From: Cheilinus undulatus
Lineage: Eukaryota; Chordata; Actinopteri; Labriformes; Labridae
DNA: 64,000 nt
Direction: 5' to 3'
Assembly: GCF_018320785.1 (NCBI RefSeq)
Contig: NC_054882.1
Coordinates: 555,501-619,500 of the forward strand
A program made the position numbers and the translations under genes. This document shows positions 1 to 14,800 of this stretch, one piece after another. The notes beneath the pieces were generated by a model. The model saw only the letters and a list, made by a program, of their open reading frames with translations, was not told the DNA's origin and did no database searches. Within the stretch, counting starts at the first letter, position 1, and each line of letters begins with the position of its first letter.

Positions 1-1049
1 GTTTCCGTCGACTGTCAGATTTTTCAGTTCTTTGGGATATTTTGCTTGTCAGTTGTCTGCATTTCCCCTCCATGTTTGCTCTCGACCTGTCTGGGAGCTC
101 TCTCTTTACGCTGCTGCTCGTATCGGTGCCGTACCGGAAGTCCATTTATTTATGTGTTTGTTTGTGAAGGACCAAGTACAATAAAAAACATCAATGTTTC
201 CATTTGATGCATTGTAGAGTTAGCTTAAAGCTAATTTACATCTGCAGTCCCTTGGCAGGTCACAATTAAAACATTAGCTGAAAGCTGCAGAGTTAGGTCA
301 TCCACACACACACACTCACACACACACACTCACACTCATATTTAAAATGATGTTATTAAATCAGTGCTTACAGAGGGGAGTGTCCTCCAGTAGATTTTGA
401 GTTATTTCTGGAAGCTTCTGATAGAAGCTCAGATCTGAATGCTGTCAGGGAGAGAACGCTGTGGCACAGAACAATCTCTAATGAAGATATTCTGGTGGAT
501 TTTATGGACTGCTCAGGACCAACATTAACAAATCGACACAGTGGGGGAGGAGCCAAGCCATGTCAAGTCTTAAACACAAATTAGAAACAGTTTAAATTTA
601 AAGCTCAGCAGAAGCTTTTCCAGAATCCTGCAGTGGGGATGTTGCCCAGATGTTTATCTGGATTTGAAGGTTGTTTAAACAGAGATTCCAGTGGTTTAGT
701 GGCTGTTTCTCCGGCTTATCCCCAGCGTGTGATACAATATGACAAATGAGAAAGCATGAAAGTCTGAGCACCATCCATCCAGAGACAACCTCTAATGTGT
801 CTAAATGTGTCACATCCTATCTGATGGTTTTGGTCATTTTTGAGATTTGAACTCATTATTACACCACGATATTTAAACTCCTCACAGTTTCAATCCTCTC
901 AGCTTTAATAAAAATGTCAGCAGGCTGGTTGGTTTTAGAGAAGAACACACCTTTAGAGTTGCTCATGCTAAGGCTGAGACTCTGTGATTGTTTCCACAGC
1001 AGCTGTCAGCATCCTAGCTGCTAGTTCAGCAGTTTTTCACGTGTCTGTA
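1..1049. other. Non-coding stretch with a short CA microsatellite
   Basis: No coding exon could be supported here on either strand. A (CA)n-type microsatellite with CACT interruptions lies at about 301-340. The first 180 bases are mildly GC-rich but show no recognisable splice-bounded frame. The C-terminal exon or exons of the coiled-coil gene at 2972-19426, which runs toward lower coordinates, were looked for here and not found. Confidence 0.5.
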
Positions 1050-1850
1050 AAACAGTATCGTCAGCATACCTGTGGCAGATCATTGCTGTAGAGACTGAAC
1101 AGAAGGGGGCCTCAGACAGAACCTTGTGGCACACCCATTGTCCACTTAATATTATCAGAAAATACATGGTTAACTTTAACACACTGCATCCTATCAGACA
1201 GATAAGAAGACATCCACTGCAGTGTTTCTGAGGAAAAAATGAATTTTGAAAGTTTTGAGATCAGAACATTATGATTTAGCGTGTCAAATGCACCAACAAC
1301 CCCTCCTTCGTCTAGTTTAGATTTGATCTGCTCCATCAGATGTAGAGCAGCTGTTCATGAAAATGTTGGTATATTTGGTTTCAGAAATAGAAGATTAGTT
1401 GGTTCATGGTGGGTTTTTTTACTTTTGGCTTTCTCTGGAACAGAAAAATCAAGTTTGTGTTTGTTTTAGAAGTGTTTCCCAAAACCTCTACAGTAGGTCG
1501 TGGACGGGACCATGAGGTCAGGGGTCATAGAGGCTGGACTAAGATTTCATCTTCAGCTTCTTACAGGACTGTGATCTAGATGGTTTACGTGACATTTCCA
1601 TTCTGTCGTTCACAGAGCATGTTATGTTTGGAAATAAAGCCATTTAACCTTTTCACAAAGACTTGTTCCAACATTTTTGAACATTGTGATAACAGAGGAA
1701 TGAAAACATGTTTACCACCTGATTGGTAAAGTGGGATGACTTTGACTATTTTCATTCCTTTAGGAAATTTCCCAGCCATGAGCGATGGACCACAAATAGA
1801 AGTTAAAGGTGCACCAACCACAGATCCAGACTGTTCCAGTCCGTAGAGGT
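1050..1850 (-). mobile_element. Decayed LINE (non-LTR) reverse transcriptase fragment
   Basis: Two minus-strand frames match the finger/palm region of a non-LTR reverse transcriptase. The upstream fragment (1585-1821) has the MKIVKVIPLYQSGGK type of motif followed by a degraded FVKRLNGFISKHN segment. The downstream fragment (1112-1336) has DTLNHNVLISKL and the palm motif GVPQGSV. The order on the minus strand is correct for one element, but frames are broken between the pieces and the YADD catalytic box is not intact, so this is a dead copy. The clade (Rex1/L2-like or another) is a guess from memory of similar fish elements. Boundaries are approximate. Confidence 0.75.
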
Positions 1851-2971
1851 TTTCAGTTTGAGTTTTTAGGGAGTTCAGATCAGTACTAGGACCGCCTGCA
1901 GCTGTTTGACCTGCAGAGAGAACCGTTTCCCCACATCAACTCAATATTCATTCAACTCATTTGCTATTTGTTCATTTTCTTTTATCATGACTGCTGGAAT
2001 AAAAATCCTGTGGCTATTTCTTTTCCTGGATCCTTTTAGTGATTCCATCTAGAACTCTCCATGTATTTTAACATCAGACCTGGTTTTCTCACAACACTAG
2101 TTTATTTATTTCAGTATTTCTTTGTTTTCAGCTTCTTTTGTTCTGTTTTATGAATTCCTTAAACAACACATTTTTCTTTTACAGGCATTTCTAACCCCTT
2201 TGTTATCCTGGCTTGTCAGCATATTTACTTTTATCCACTTTAACCACCAGAGGAAAATGTTTGTCTTACAAATGTGAAATAATAGAGATAAATATGTCAT
2301 TCATCTACATTTTCACCAAGAATATCCACGAGGTCTGTCCTAAGGCTATCAGTAGTTCATCAGTTACATGTCTGGCTAATGTCGTGGTTTCTTCTTCTAT
2401 GTTACTGTCATCATGGCTGCAAACACAGACACATGATCCTAACAGCTCCATCAGAGCAGCAGCGTTTGCTGTTATCCTCCCAGGATAAAACCAAGGCTAA
2501 ACATCCACTTTAGAGCATGTTGGCTCGGTGTTTGTCTATGGGGATGTCCAGGATCTAGACTCAGACCACCACAGACAAAAACAAGCTTGTTGTTTTAACT
2601 GAGCTGTACGTTTCTGACAGCTTATCGTTGAATAGAGCAGGGGTCCGATATACACAATATATATGATAAGAATACACACACCTTATTATTCTATTTTTAG
2701 ATTTCTCTGGTTTGATGTCAACTGGAACATATTCCAGAACATTTTCTATTAATAATGACATTTTAATAACAATTTAACTATGATAGGATGACCTGATGTA
2801 CAAGGCCACACCCCCACCCCTTTAACCAAGCCCGTTTGAAGTGAACCAATCATAGCCCTAAAGTTTAGGCTCCACCCCCTCCACACAGTAGCTCTGCTCA
2901 GAACTCAGAGAATCTCTAAACCAATCAGAAAGAGAGACTCAGATGAACAGAATATGAACGTTTACACTTAC
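1851..2971. other. Non-coding, possible further LINE-derived sequence
   Basis: No exon with supported splice sites was seen. The AT-rich part up to about 2520 may belong to the same LINE copy as the adjacent reverse transcriptase remnant. The part from 2780 is ordinary intron-like sequence upstream (plus-strand sense) of the last visible exon of the coiled-coil gene. Confidence 0.35.
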
Positions 2972-5802
2972 CTTTGTTTTCTGTCTCCAGGTGTTCCAGC
3001 TGTTTCTCAGCCCCGCCCACTCTCACCTCCAGATCTGAAGTTAAAAATAAACATTTCACATTTATCAATGGTGGAGGACTTCCTCAGGCGGCCATGTTGG
3101 ATGGTCTGGTCTTTAAAAAGAGGTGACTCTGATTCAAACTCTCTACCAATCAGAGGAGAAAGTGGTGTCCATCATTCTAACGGCTGTTTAAAGAAGAATC
3201 AGTGTTGTAAAGGTCAAGTGTTACCTGTGTGTTCAGTCTGAAGTGCTGTCAGCTGTTCCTCAGCCCCGCCCACTCTCACCTCCAGACCTGAAATGAAATC
3301 AAATCAGACTTTATTCCTGATGAAGGTGTTCCTCAGGATCTCTGTCAGATCCTCCATCTTCATTCTAGTTGATGGCTCTGTTTGGAAATAGAAACCAAAG
3401 AATCATTATCTTTAATTCACTCACTGGTCACTTCATTAGGTACACCTGTTTATTAATCCAGGTATCTGATCAGCCAATCACACGCTGAAGAGCACGAGCT
3501 GAGGGTCCAATCAGAAAGCTTCAGCATGTCTGCGTGTGATTGGCTGACCGGTACAGGTGATGAGCAGTGGTTTCAGAGGTGTACCTAATGAAGTGGCTGA
3601 GGGTGACAAACATTTGAAGTGTTCTCAGTTACCGTTGTTTTCGGTCTTCAGCTCTTCCAGCTCTTTCTGACCCGCGCTCAGTCTGAGCTCCAGCTCTGAG
3701 AAACATTACACACATGATAAACAAACAAACAAAGAAGTAAACAAACAAACACGTGTGTAGATCCAGCACTATAGAGCAGATTTATCCAGAGTCCCTCAGG
3801 AAGCACGCCGGATCCTCTCTCTACTTCTTGAACTGACCTGGACCTGAGTTTCAAATCTCTAAATGTCTGAAATCAATCAAGAAGGAGCCAATCAGGATCA
3901 AGGTCACAGCTTCTGATGCTCACTGACCTCTGTGTTCTGTCCTCAGGTCAGTCAGCTGTTTCTCAGCCCCGCCCACTCTCACCTTTAGATCTAAGACAGA
4001 AATTCAGACAGTTCAGCCCCATGTTCAGTGTGCCGTGTTTGCATTCCTACAGATGAATCCTGAGTCAAACACCAGCGACTTCACTGAGAGAATGTTAGCA
4101 CGGCTCGTCTGTTCCACCAAACTTTGACCGTTCATCTCCACATCACTGCTAAGCTAGCATCGAGCTAGCATCAAGCAACAATCAGGCTAGCATCGAGCTT
4201 GCATTGAGCTAGCATCAAGCTAGCATCGAGCTAGCATCAAGCTAGCATCGAGCTACAAACAAGTTAGCTTCGAGCAACTATCAGGCTAGCATCGAGCTTG
4301 CATTGAGCTAGCATCAAGCTAGCATCGAGCTACAGTCAAGCTAGCATCGAGCTAGCATTAAGGTAGAGACCAGAATCAGAGAGATCTGAGAGGACAGACA
4401 AGAGTCAGAGAGATCTGAGAGTAGAGACCAGAGTCAGAGAGATCTGAGAGGACAGACCAGAGTCAGAGAGATCTGAGAGGACAGACCAGAATCAAAGAGA
4501 TCTGAGAGTAGAGACCAGAGTCAGAGAGATCTGAGAGTAGAGACCAGAGTCAGAGAGATCTGAGAGGACAGACCAGAGTCAGAGAGATCTGAGAGGACAG
4601 ACCAGAATCAAAGAGATCTGAGAGTAGAGACCAGAGTCAGAGAGATCTGAGAGTAGAGACCAGAGTCAGAGAGATCTGAGAGGACAGACCAGAGTCAGAG
4701 AGATCTGAGAGGACAGACCAGAATCAAAGAGATCTGAGAGGACAGACCAGAATCAAAGAGATCTGAGAGGACAGACCAGAATCAGAGAGATCTGAGAGGA
4801 CAGACCAGAATCAAAGAGATCTGAGAGGACAGACCAGAATCAGAGAGATCTGAGAGGACAGACCAGAATCAGAGAGATCTGAGAGGACAGACCAGAATCA
4901 AAGAGATCTGAAAGGACAGACCAGAATCAGAGAGATCTGAGAGGACAGACCAGAATCAAAGAGATCTGAGAGGACAGACCAGAATCAGAGAGATCTGAAA
5001 GGACAGACCAGAATCAAAGAGATCTGAGAGGACAGACCAGAATCAAAGAGATCTGAGAGGACAGACCAGAATCAGAGAGATCTGAGAGGACAGACCAGAA
5101 TCAAAGAGATCTGAGAGGACAGACCAGAATCAGAGAGATCTGAGAGGACAGACCAGAGTCAGAGAGATCTGAGAGGACAGACCAGAATCAAAGAGATCTG
5201 AGAGTAGAGACCAGAGTCAGAGAGATCTGAGAGGACAGACCAGAGTCAGAGAGATCTGAGAGGACAGACCAGAATCAGAGAGATCTGAGAGGACAGACCA
5301 GAATCAGAGAGATCTGAGAGGACAGACCAGAATCAGAGAGATCTGAGAGGACAGACCAGAATCAGAGAGATCTGAGAGGACAGACCAGAGTCAGAGAGCA
5401 GCATGTTGTACCAGCTGTAGAGGGGCTGATGAAGAACCAGGTACAGCAGTCTGAGAGCAGATTCAGGGTCTATGTTTGACCGTTTTCATTGGTTTAATTT
5501 CAGCTGTGAAAAAAAGTTTAAATGTCCAGAATTACCTCTGTGTTCTGTCCTCAGGGTTTCCAGCTCTTTGTCACTCTCATCCACTCTCTCCTCCAGCTCT
5601 AAAGGGTTCAACAATAGAATTCATTCAAAACTCCTATGGATCCACTAATATGAAGCATTCTTGTTGGTCTCTGTAAGTGAAATCTACAAATATGGAGGTG
5701 ATTGATTGAAATATGAAAGAATGGTATGATCAGAGCTACCTCTGTTTTCTGTCCTCAGGTCTGACAGGTGGTTCTCAGTGAGTTTCAGTCTGACCTCCAG
5801 CT
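2972..5802 (-). CDS. Six tandem 63-nt coiled-coil exon cassettes
   Basis: Exons 5740-5802, 5536-5598, 3928-3990, 3633-3695, 3225-3287 and 2972-3034 are each exactly 63 nt, each phase 1 at both ends, and each encode the pattern xLExRVxxxxxxLxxLxTExxG. Three of them (3928, 3225, 2972) share the block [11 protein letters not shown] or [11 protein letters not shown] almost base for base, so they are recent duplicates of one exon; the others are older. Intron sequence next to the acceptors is also similar. Because the cassettes are symmetric, adding or losing one keeps the reading frame. Confidence 0.75.
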
Positions 5803-8800
5803 CTGAAAAATAAAAGTTCTGACCCTGTTCATGTTTGAGAAATAAGATTATTCAAAATCTACCATCCTCTCAGACCATCTACCATCCTGTCAGACCATTT
5901 ACCATCCTGTCAGACCATCTACCATCCTGTCAGACCATTTACCATCCTGTCAGACCATCTACCATCCTGTCAGACCATCTACCATCCTGTCAGACCATCT
6001 ACAGTTCTCTCAGACCATCTACTGTCCTCTCAGAGCATCGACAATACTGTCAGACCATCTACCATCCTGTCAGACCATCTACAGTTCTCTCAGACCATCT
6101 ACTGTCCTCTCAGAGCATCGACAATACTGTCAGACCATCTATCATCCTGTCAGACCATCTACCATCCTGTCAGACCATCTACCTTCCTGTCAGACCATTT
6201 ACCATACTGTCAGACCATCTACCATCCTGTCAGACCATTTACCATACTGTCAGACCATCTACCTTCCTGTCAGACCATCTACCATCCTGTCAGACCATTT
6301 ACCATACTGTCAGACCATCTACCATCCTGTCAGACCATCTACCATACTGTCAGACCATCTATCATCCTGTCAGACCATCTATCATCCTGTCAGACCATTT
6401 ACCATACTGTCAGACCATCTACCATCCTGTCAGACCATCTACCATCCTGTCAGACCATTTACCATCCTGTCAGACCATCTACCATCCTGTCAGACCATCT
6501 ACCTTCCTGTCAGACCATCTACCATCCTGTCAGACCATCTACCATCCTCTCAGACTATCCTCTCAGACTATCTACCATCCTGTCAGACCATCGACCATAC
6601 TGTCAGACCATCTACCATACTGTTAGACCATCTTCCATCCTCTCAGACTATCCTATCAGACCATCTAGCATCCTGTCGGACCATCTAGCGTCCTGTCAGA
6701 CCATCTAGCATCCTGTCAGACCATCTACCGTCCTCTCAGACTATCCTCTCAGACCATCTAGCATCCTGTCAGACCACCTACCATCCTCTCAGACCATCTA
6801 CCATCCTCTCAGACCATCTAGCATCCTGTCAGACCACCTACCATCCTCTCAGACCATCTACCGTCCTGTCAGACCATCTACCATCCTCTCAGACCATCTA
6901 GCGTCCTTTCAGACCATCTACCATCCTGGTTCCTTGTCTTCTACAGTCTTAGTAACCAAGTGTTGGTCTTACCTGAGCTATGGTGTTCTGCAGCCTCCAG
7001 TCTTGAGTAGAGTTCAGTCAGCTGATCCATCAGCTGATTAGTCAGCTGATCAGTCTTAGCTGCAGACAGGAAACATCTTAATGCCAGGTCACATCACATC
7101 CTGTCTGAACAGGTTCAACTCAAGGAAGAGTTTACCTTCATGATTGTCCATCAGCTGATTCACAGTGACCTCCACAACCCCGAGCCTCACCTGTAGCTCT
7201 GGTAAAATATACACCTGGTTTATGTACTGATACAATAATTGATTATTGGTCTGTTATTGGCTGATATCATGCAGGTCCCGGTACCTGTGGTCTGGGCCCT
7301 CAGCAGGTGGAGCTGCCCCTCACTGATGTTCAGTCTCAAAGTCACAGCAGACAGCGCCCCCTCCTGGACTGAAAGGAGCTTTAACTTTAGTAACTGCTGT
7401 AATCTTCGAAATGATTCTGATGAATGAGGATCAATAGATGATTATTCAGACAGCTCTCATCCATTACATCAACTGTTCTTCTTCCACCAGGTTCCCTCCT
7501 CAGACATCCACCAATCAAAGCCAACAGAGACAAACACTCCTGGATTCCTACTGCCATCTCTACTGTCTATCTCTACTATCTCTACTGTCTACCTCGTCTG
7601 TCTATCTCTGTCTCTACTGTCTATCTCTACTATCTATCTCTACTGTCTATCTCTGCTGTCTATCTCTGCTGTCTATCTCTACTGTCTATCTCTGCTTTCT
7701 ATCTCTACTATCTCTACTGTCTATCTCTACTGTCTATCTCTACTATCTCTACTGTCTATCTCTACTGTCTATCTCTACTATCTATCTCTACTGTCTCTAC
7801 TGTCTACCTCGTCTGTCTATCTCTGTCTCTACTGTCCATCTCTACTATCTACTATCTATCTCTACTGTCTATCTCTTCTATTTCTGCTGTCTATCTCTGC
7901 TGTCTATCTCTACTATCTATCTCTACTGTCTAGCTCTACTGTCTATCTCTACTATCTCTACTATCTATCTCTACTGTCTATCTCTACTGTCTATCTCTAC
8001 TGTCTCTACTGTCTACCTCGTCTGTCTATCTCTGTCTCTACTGTCTATTTCTACTATCTACTATCTATCTCTACTGTCTATCTCTTCTATTTCTGCTGTC
8101 TATCTCTGCTGTCTATCTCTGCTGTCTATCTCTACTGTCTATCTCTACTGTCTATCTCTACTATCTATCTCTACTATCTATCTCTGCTGTCTATCTCTAC
8201 TGTCTATCTTTACTATCTCTACTGTCTACCTCGTCTGTCTATCTCTGTCTCTACTGTCTATCTCTACTGTCTATTTCTAATGTCTATCGCTACTTTCTCT
8301 ACTGTCTATCTCTACTATCTATCTCTGCTGTCTATCTCTACTATCTATCTCTGCTGACTATCTCTACTGTCTATCTCTACTGTCTATCTCTACTGTCTAT
8401 CTCTACTATCTATCTCTGCTGTCTATCTCTACTGTCTATCTCTACTGTCTATCTCTACTATCTATCTCTACTATCTATCTCTGCTGTCTATCTCTACTGT
8501 CTATCTCTACTATCTCTACTGTCTACCTCGTCTGTCCATCTCTGTATCTACTGTCTTTCTCTACTGTCTATTTCTAATGTCTATCGCTGTCTATCTCTGC
8601 TGTCTATCTCTACTATCTACTATCTATCTCTACTGTTTATCTCTACTATCTCTACTGTCTACCTCGTCTGTCCATCTCTGTCTCTACCGTCTATCTGTAC
8701 TGTCTATTTCTAATGTCTATCGCTACTTTCTCTGCTGTCTATCTCTACTATCTATCTCTACTGTCTATCTCTACTGTCTATCTCTACTGTCTATCTCTAC

Positions 8801-11800
8801 TGTCTCTACTGTCTACCTCGTCTGTCCATCTCTGTCTCTACCGTCTATCTCTACTGTCTATTTCTAATGTCTATCGCTACTTTCTCTGCTGTCTATCTTT
8901 ACTATCTATCTCTACTATCTATCTCTACTATCTATCTCTTCTATCTATCTCTACTATCTATCTTTACTATCTATCTCTACTATCTATCTCTTCTATCTAT
9001 CTCTACTATCTATCTTTACTATCTATCTCTACTATCTATCTTTACTATCTATCTCTACTATCTATCTCTTCTATCTATCTCTGCTATCTATCTCTACTGT
9101 CTAGCTCTACTGTCTATCTCTACCATCTCTACTATCTATCTCTACTATCTATCTCTACTGTCTATCTCTACTGTCTAGCTCTAATGTCTATCTCTACCAT
9201 CTCTACTATCTATCTCTTCTATCTATCTCTACTGTCTCCACTGTCTATCTCTGCTATCTATCTCTACTATCTATCTCTACTGTCTATCTCTACTATCTAT
9301 CTCTACTGTCTATCTCTACTGTCTATCTCTGCTGTCTATCTCTACTATCTCTAATGTCTATCTCCAATGTCTATCTCTACTATCTATCTCTACTATCTAT
9401 CTCTACTGTCTCCACTGTTTATCTCTGCTATCTATCTCTGCTATCTATCTCTGCTATCTATCTCTTCTATCTATCTCTACTATCTATCTCTGCTATCTAT
9501 CTCTACTATCTATCTCTACTATCTATCTCTTCTATCTATCTCTACTATCTATCTTTACTATCTATTTCTGCTATCTATCTCTACTATCTATCTCTACTAT
9601 CTATCTCTTCTATCTCTGCTATCTATCTCTTCTATCTATCTCTACTATCTATCTCTACTATCTATCTCTGCTATCTATCTCTACTATCTATCTCTTCTAT
9701 CTATCTCTACTATCTATCTCTTCTATCTATCTCTACCATCTATCTCTACCGTCTATCTCTACCGTCTATCTCTACCGTCTCTACTGTCTATCTCTACTGT
9801 CTATCTCTACTATCTATCTTTACTATCTATCTCTGCTATCTATCTCTGCTATCTATCTCTTCTATCTATCTCTACTATCTATCTCTGCTATCTATCTCTT
9901 CTATCTATCTCTACTATCTATCTCTACTATCTATCTCTGCTATCTATCTCTGCTATCTATCTCTACTATCTATCTCTACTATCTATCTCTACTATCTATC
10001 TCTACTATCTATCTCTACCGTCTATCTCTACCGTCTCTACTGTCTATCTCTACTGTCTATCTCTACTATCTATCTTTACTATCTATCTTTGCTATCTATC
10101 TCTGCTATCTATCTCTTCTATCTATCTCTACTATCTATCTCTACTATCTATCTCTTCTATCTATCTCTACTATCTATCTCTGCTATCTATCTCTTCTATC
10201 TATCTCTACTATCTATCTCTACTATCTATCTCTGCTATCTATCTCTACTATCTATCTCTGCTATCTATCTCTGCTATCTATCTCTTCTATCTATCTCTAC
10301 TATCTATCTCTACTATCTATCTCTACTATCTATCTCTACTATCTATCTTTACTATCTATCTCTACTATCTATCTCTACTATCTATCTCTACTATCTATCT
10401 CTGCTATCTATCTCTACTATCTATCTCTACTATCTATCTCTACTATCTATCTCTACTATCTATCTTTACTATCTATCTCTACTATCTATCTCTACTATCT
10501 ATCTCTTCTATCTATCTCTACTATCTATCTTTACTATCTATCTCTACTATCTATCTCTTCTATCTATCTCTACTATCTATCTTTACTATCTATCTCTACT
10601 ATCTATCTTTACTATCTATCTCTACTATCTATCTCTTCTATCTATCTCTACTATCTATCTCTACTATCTATCTCTACTATCTATCTCTACTATCTATCTC
10701 TACTATCTATCTCTACTATGTTTATACTTCCATTTCTCTCCTTAACTCCAGTCCGAATTTTTTTTTTGCATTGTGTGACAGGAAGTGTGATTAATTATTT
10801 GATCAATTTCCTTAATGGGTTTTAAATTTGTCTCTTGTTTTATGTACTTTATGCTTGTATGTGTCAAATTGTACTCTTACATGTTTTTGGTCCTCTTAGG
10901 TGTTTTATGTGGTGTGCATGTTTCTGATGCTCCCCATATTTTGCACACTGAAGGTACTAATAAAGTTCTCGATTGATTTATTCATCTGAAGAAACTGCAC
11001 AGCTGATCTGGACTTTAGTATCCCACCTGGACTTCTTTATGTTCAGGACCCGAGCACCATTCTAGGATTGGTGAGGACCAGGTTGGATCTGTCTGTGGAG
11101 ACAGTCTGTCTGTTTGGGGGCCTAAAATGCCCCAAAACTCACCAAACATTCCTCCAGATTTTCTCCCTGCAGAAAAAGCCATCTAGAGGTGGAACTGTGT
11201 AAGTCCATCACACTGTGGCCCTGGGGGGGGGGGGGCGCCAAAAGTGAGAGGGCCCTTGGTAGGAGCTACTTGCATAATATTGGTACACATATGTGTCATG
11301 GTTAGACAGAAAAATGTACAGGAGCCGCACCACAAACAGTGAAAGGTCCAAATGTGGTCTTTTTTGGCCTTTTCTTCTGACACTTTGTACATTTTAATAA
11401 CTTGTCCGAGGGATTCTTGGGATGGTGGCATGATGCGTTTCCTTCTGAAATCTTGGAGCCTACTTCACTTTTTCTGACAGCTTCTATTTAAGGGATTTCT
11501 TCATTCAACTAATCTGGAGGTAATCAGGCCTGGTTGTGGACAGAGAAACTGAACTCAGCTTTCCAAGAACTGTGGTTAATCACAGTTAACTCATGATTTG
11601 ACAAGTGGGGCAATTATTTTTTCACACAAGGCCAGATAGGTTTGGATTTTTTCCCCCTTAAAACATAAAATCATCATTTAGAAAATGCATTTTCTATTTA
11701 CTTGGGTTGTCTTTGTGAGATATTAAAATTGGTTTGATGATCTGAAACATTTAAGTGTGATAAATATGTAAAAACATCAGGAATCAGAGAGGGGGCAAAC

Positions 11801-14800
11801 ACTTTTTTCACAGCACTGTATGTGTGTATGAGTGTGTATGGGTATGTAGGGGTGTGTATGAGTGTGTAACAGACACCTGTGCGCTGAGTCGGGAGCTCAG
11901 TCAGCTGTTCTCTGTCTTCAGCCTGACCGTCTCTCTGGACTGAAACATCAGCTAACTGACCTGGAGCAGGATAACAGAGAGAGGGAGGGGACAACCACAC
12001 AGTGTGGTGTGATTATTTATTTTATCTCTATACTCACAGATGAACATAGAACTATGTTAACATCTACAGAGCAGTATTACAGACATACATACACTCACCT
12101 ATGCTCTACCTGTGCCATAACATGACAAACACACCTGTATGAGCTAATTCTGTAACAGGGCTATGTGCAATCATGTTAGCAGTTTAAATAAACAGAACAG
12201 AAGCAAATGTTCAGGATCCTGAGTAACATGATCATGTTCAACACATCAGAACATCAGCACTGTAGCTCTACTGTAGCTCTACTGTAGCACTACTTTTTCT
12301 TTATTGTAGCTCTACTGAAGCACTACTGTAAGCCTACTGTAGCTCTACTGTAGCACTACTTTGGCTCTGATTAAGCTCTACTGTAGCACTACTCTAGCAC
12401 TACTTTAGCTCCACTGTAGCACTTTTTTGGGTCTACTGTAGCTCTACTGTAGTTCTACTGTAGCACTACTGTAGCAATACTGTAGATTTAATGTAGCGTT
12501 ACTGAAGCACCACTGTAGCACTACTGTAGCTCTACTGTAGCACTACTTTAGCTTTACTGTAGCACTACTTTGGCTCTACTTAAGCTCTACTGTAGCACTT
12601 CTTTGGGTCTACCGTAGCACTACTGTAGCTCCACTGTAGCACTACTTTGGCTCTACAGTAGCTCTACTGTAGCACTACTGTAGCACTACTGTAGCACTTC
12701 TGTAGCTCTACTGTAGCACTACTGAAGCACTACTGTAGCTCTACTGAAGCACCACTGTACCTCTACTGTTGCTCTACTGTAGCACTTCTTTAGCTCAACT
12801 ATAGCTCTTTTGTAGCATGACTTTGGCTCTACTTAAGCTCTACTGTAGCACTACTGTAGCTCTACTGTAGCACTTTTGTAGCACTACTGTAGTTCTAATG
12901 TAACAGTACTTTTGCCCTACTGTAGCACTACTTTAGCTCTACTGCAGCTCTATTGTAGCACCACTCTAGCACTACTGTAGCTCTAATGTAGCACTTCTTT
13001 GGCTCTACTATAGCACTACTGTAGCTCCACTGTAGCACTACTTTGGCTCTACTGTAGCACCACTGTACCTCTACTGTAGAACCATTGTAGCACTACAACA
13101 ACACTACAGTAGCACTTCTTTTGCTCTACTCTAGCACTACTGTATCTCTACTTTAGCACTACTGTAGCTCTACTGTAGCTCTACTGTAGCACTAATTTGG
13201 CTCTTCCATGGCACTACTGTAGAACTTCTGTAGCACTACTTAAGCACTATTTAAGCACTACTGTAGCACTTCTTTAGCTCTACTGTAGCACTGCTTTGCT
13301 CTACTGTAGCTCTACTGTAGCACTACTTTAGCATTATTTTGGCTCTACTGTAGCACTATTTTAGCAGTACTGTAGCACTACAGTAGAACTGTCGTAGCTC
13401 TACTGTAGAACCATTGTAGCACTACAGTAGAACTGTCGTAGCTCTACTGTAGAACCATTGTAGCACTACTTTGGCACTACTGTAGCTCTAATGTAGTTCT
13501 ACTATAGCTCCAATTTAGCACCACTGTAGCTTTATTTCTAACTACATTAGCATTACTGTAGCTCTACTTTAGCACTACTTTAGCACTACTGTAGCAATAC
13601 TTTAGCTCTAATGTAGCTCTATTTTAGCACTACTGTAGCACTACATAAGCAGTACTTTAGCTCTACTTTAGCATTACTTTAGCTCAACTGTAGCTCTACT
13701 TTAGCACCACCGTAGCACTACTGTAGCACTACATTAGCACAACTGTAGCAGTACTTTAGCTATACTTTAGCACTACTGTAGCACTAAACCTTACAGTTAA
13801 TAAACAAAATAAATTTAAATAGGAGCTAATACATCAGTACAGTATAGAAGGTAATGTGTACAGTGCATTTAGAATAATATGGTATAACATAGTATCATAC
13901 GGAAAGGTTCAGTATAAAATAGGATAAATTGATTGATCAGTTTACCTGCTGTGTCTGACTTTAGCTCGTCCTGAGGCTCAGTTGAGCTGTTCAAAGCAAA
14001 GGCTGCTGGGAAATGAAAGTAAAGCATTATTGTCAAAAATTAAAGTCACTAAATATTTAATTTTTCTAATAAAACTTATTAATAAAGACAGAAACGACCT
14101 GCTGTTAGTTACATTTACGTTATAAACTAGTAAATTCTGCTATAATACTAATAAATAAGGGATCAATACAAGAGCAGAGGGGGATCAGTACAGGATCAAT
14201 TAGGGATCAGTACAGGACAAATAAGGGATCAGTACAGGACAAATGAGGGATCAGTACAGGACAAATAAGGGATCAGTACAGGATCAATAAGGGATCAGTA
14301 CAGGATCAATTAGGGATCAGTGCAGATCAATAAGGGATCAGTACAGGATCAATTAGGGATCAGTAGAGGATCAATAAGGGATCAGTACAGATCAAAAAGG
14401 GATCAGTAAAGGATCAATAAGGGATCAGTAAAGGATCAATAAGGGATCAGTACAGGATCAATAAGGGATCAGTACAGATCAATAAGGGATCAGTACAGGA
14501 TCAATAAGGGATCAGTACAGATCAATAAGAGATCAGTACAGGATCAATTAGGGATCAGTACAGGATCAATTAGGGATCAGTACAGATCAATAAGGGATCA
14601 GTACAGGATCAATTAGGGATCAGTACAGGACAAATAAGGGATCAGTACAGGATCAATAAGGGATCAGTACAGGATCAATAAGGGATCAGTACAGATCAAT
14701 AAGGGATCAGTACAGGATCAATAAGGGATCAGTACAGATCAATAAGGGATCAGTACAGGATCAATAAGGGATCAGTACAGATCAATAAGGGATCAGTACA

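Noticed and set aside
5835-6626. 263-codon plus frame
   Set aside because: Read-through of the 20-bp array; the frame closes at indel units.
7438-10794. Overlapping frames of 200-475 codons, Ser/Leu/Tyr/Ile-rich
   Set aside because: Read-through of the 13-bp array; the same peptide appears in every frame.
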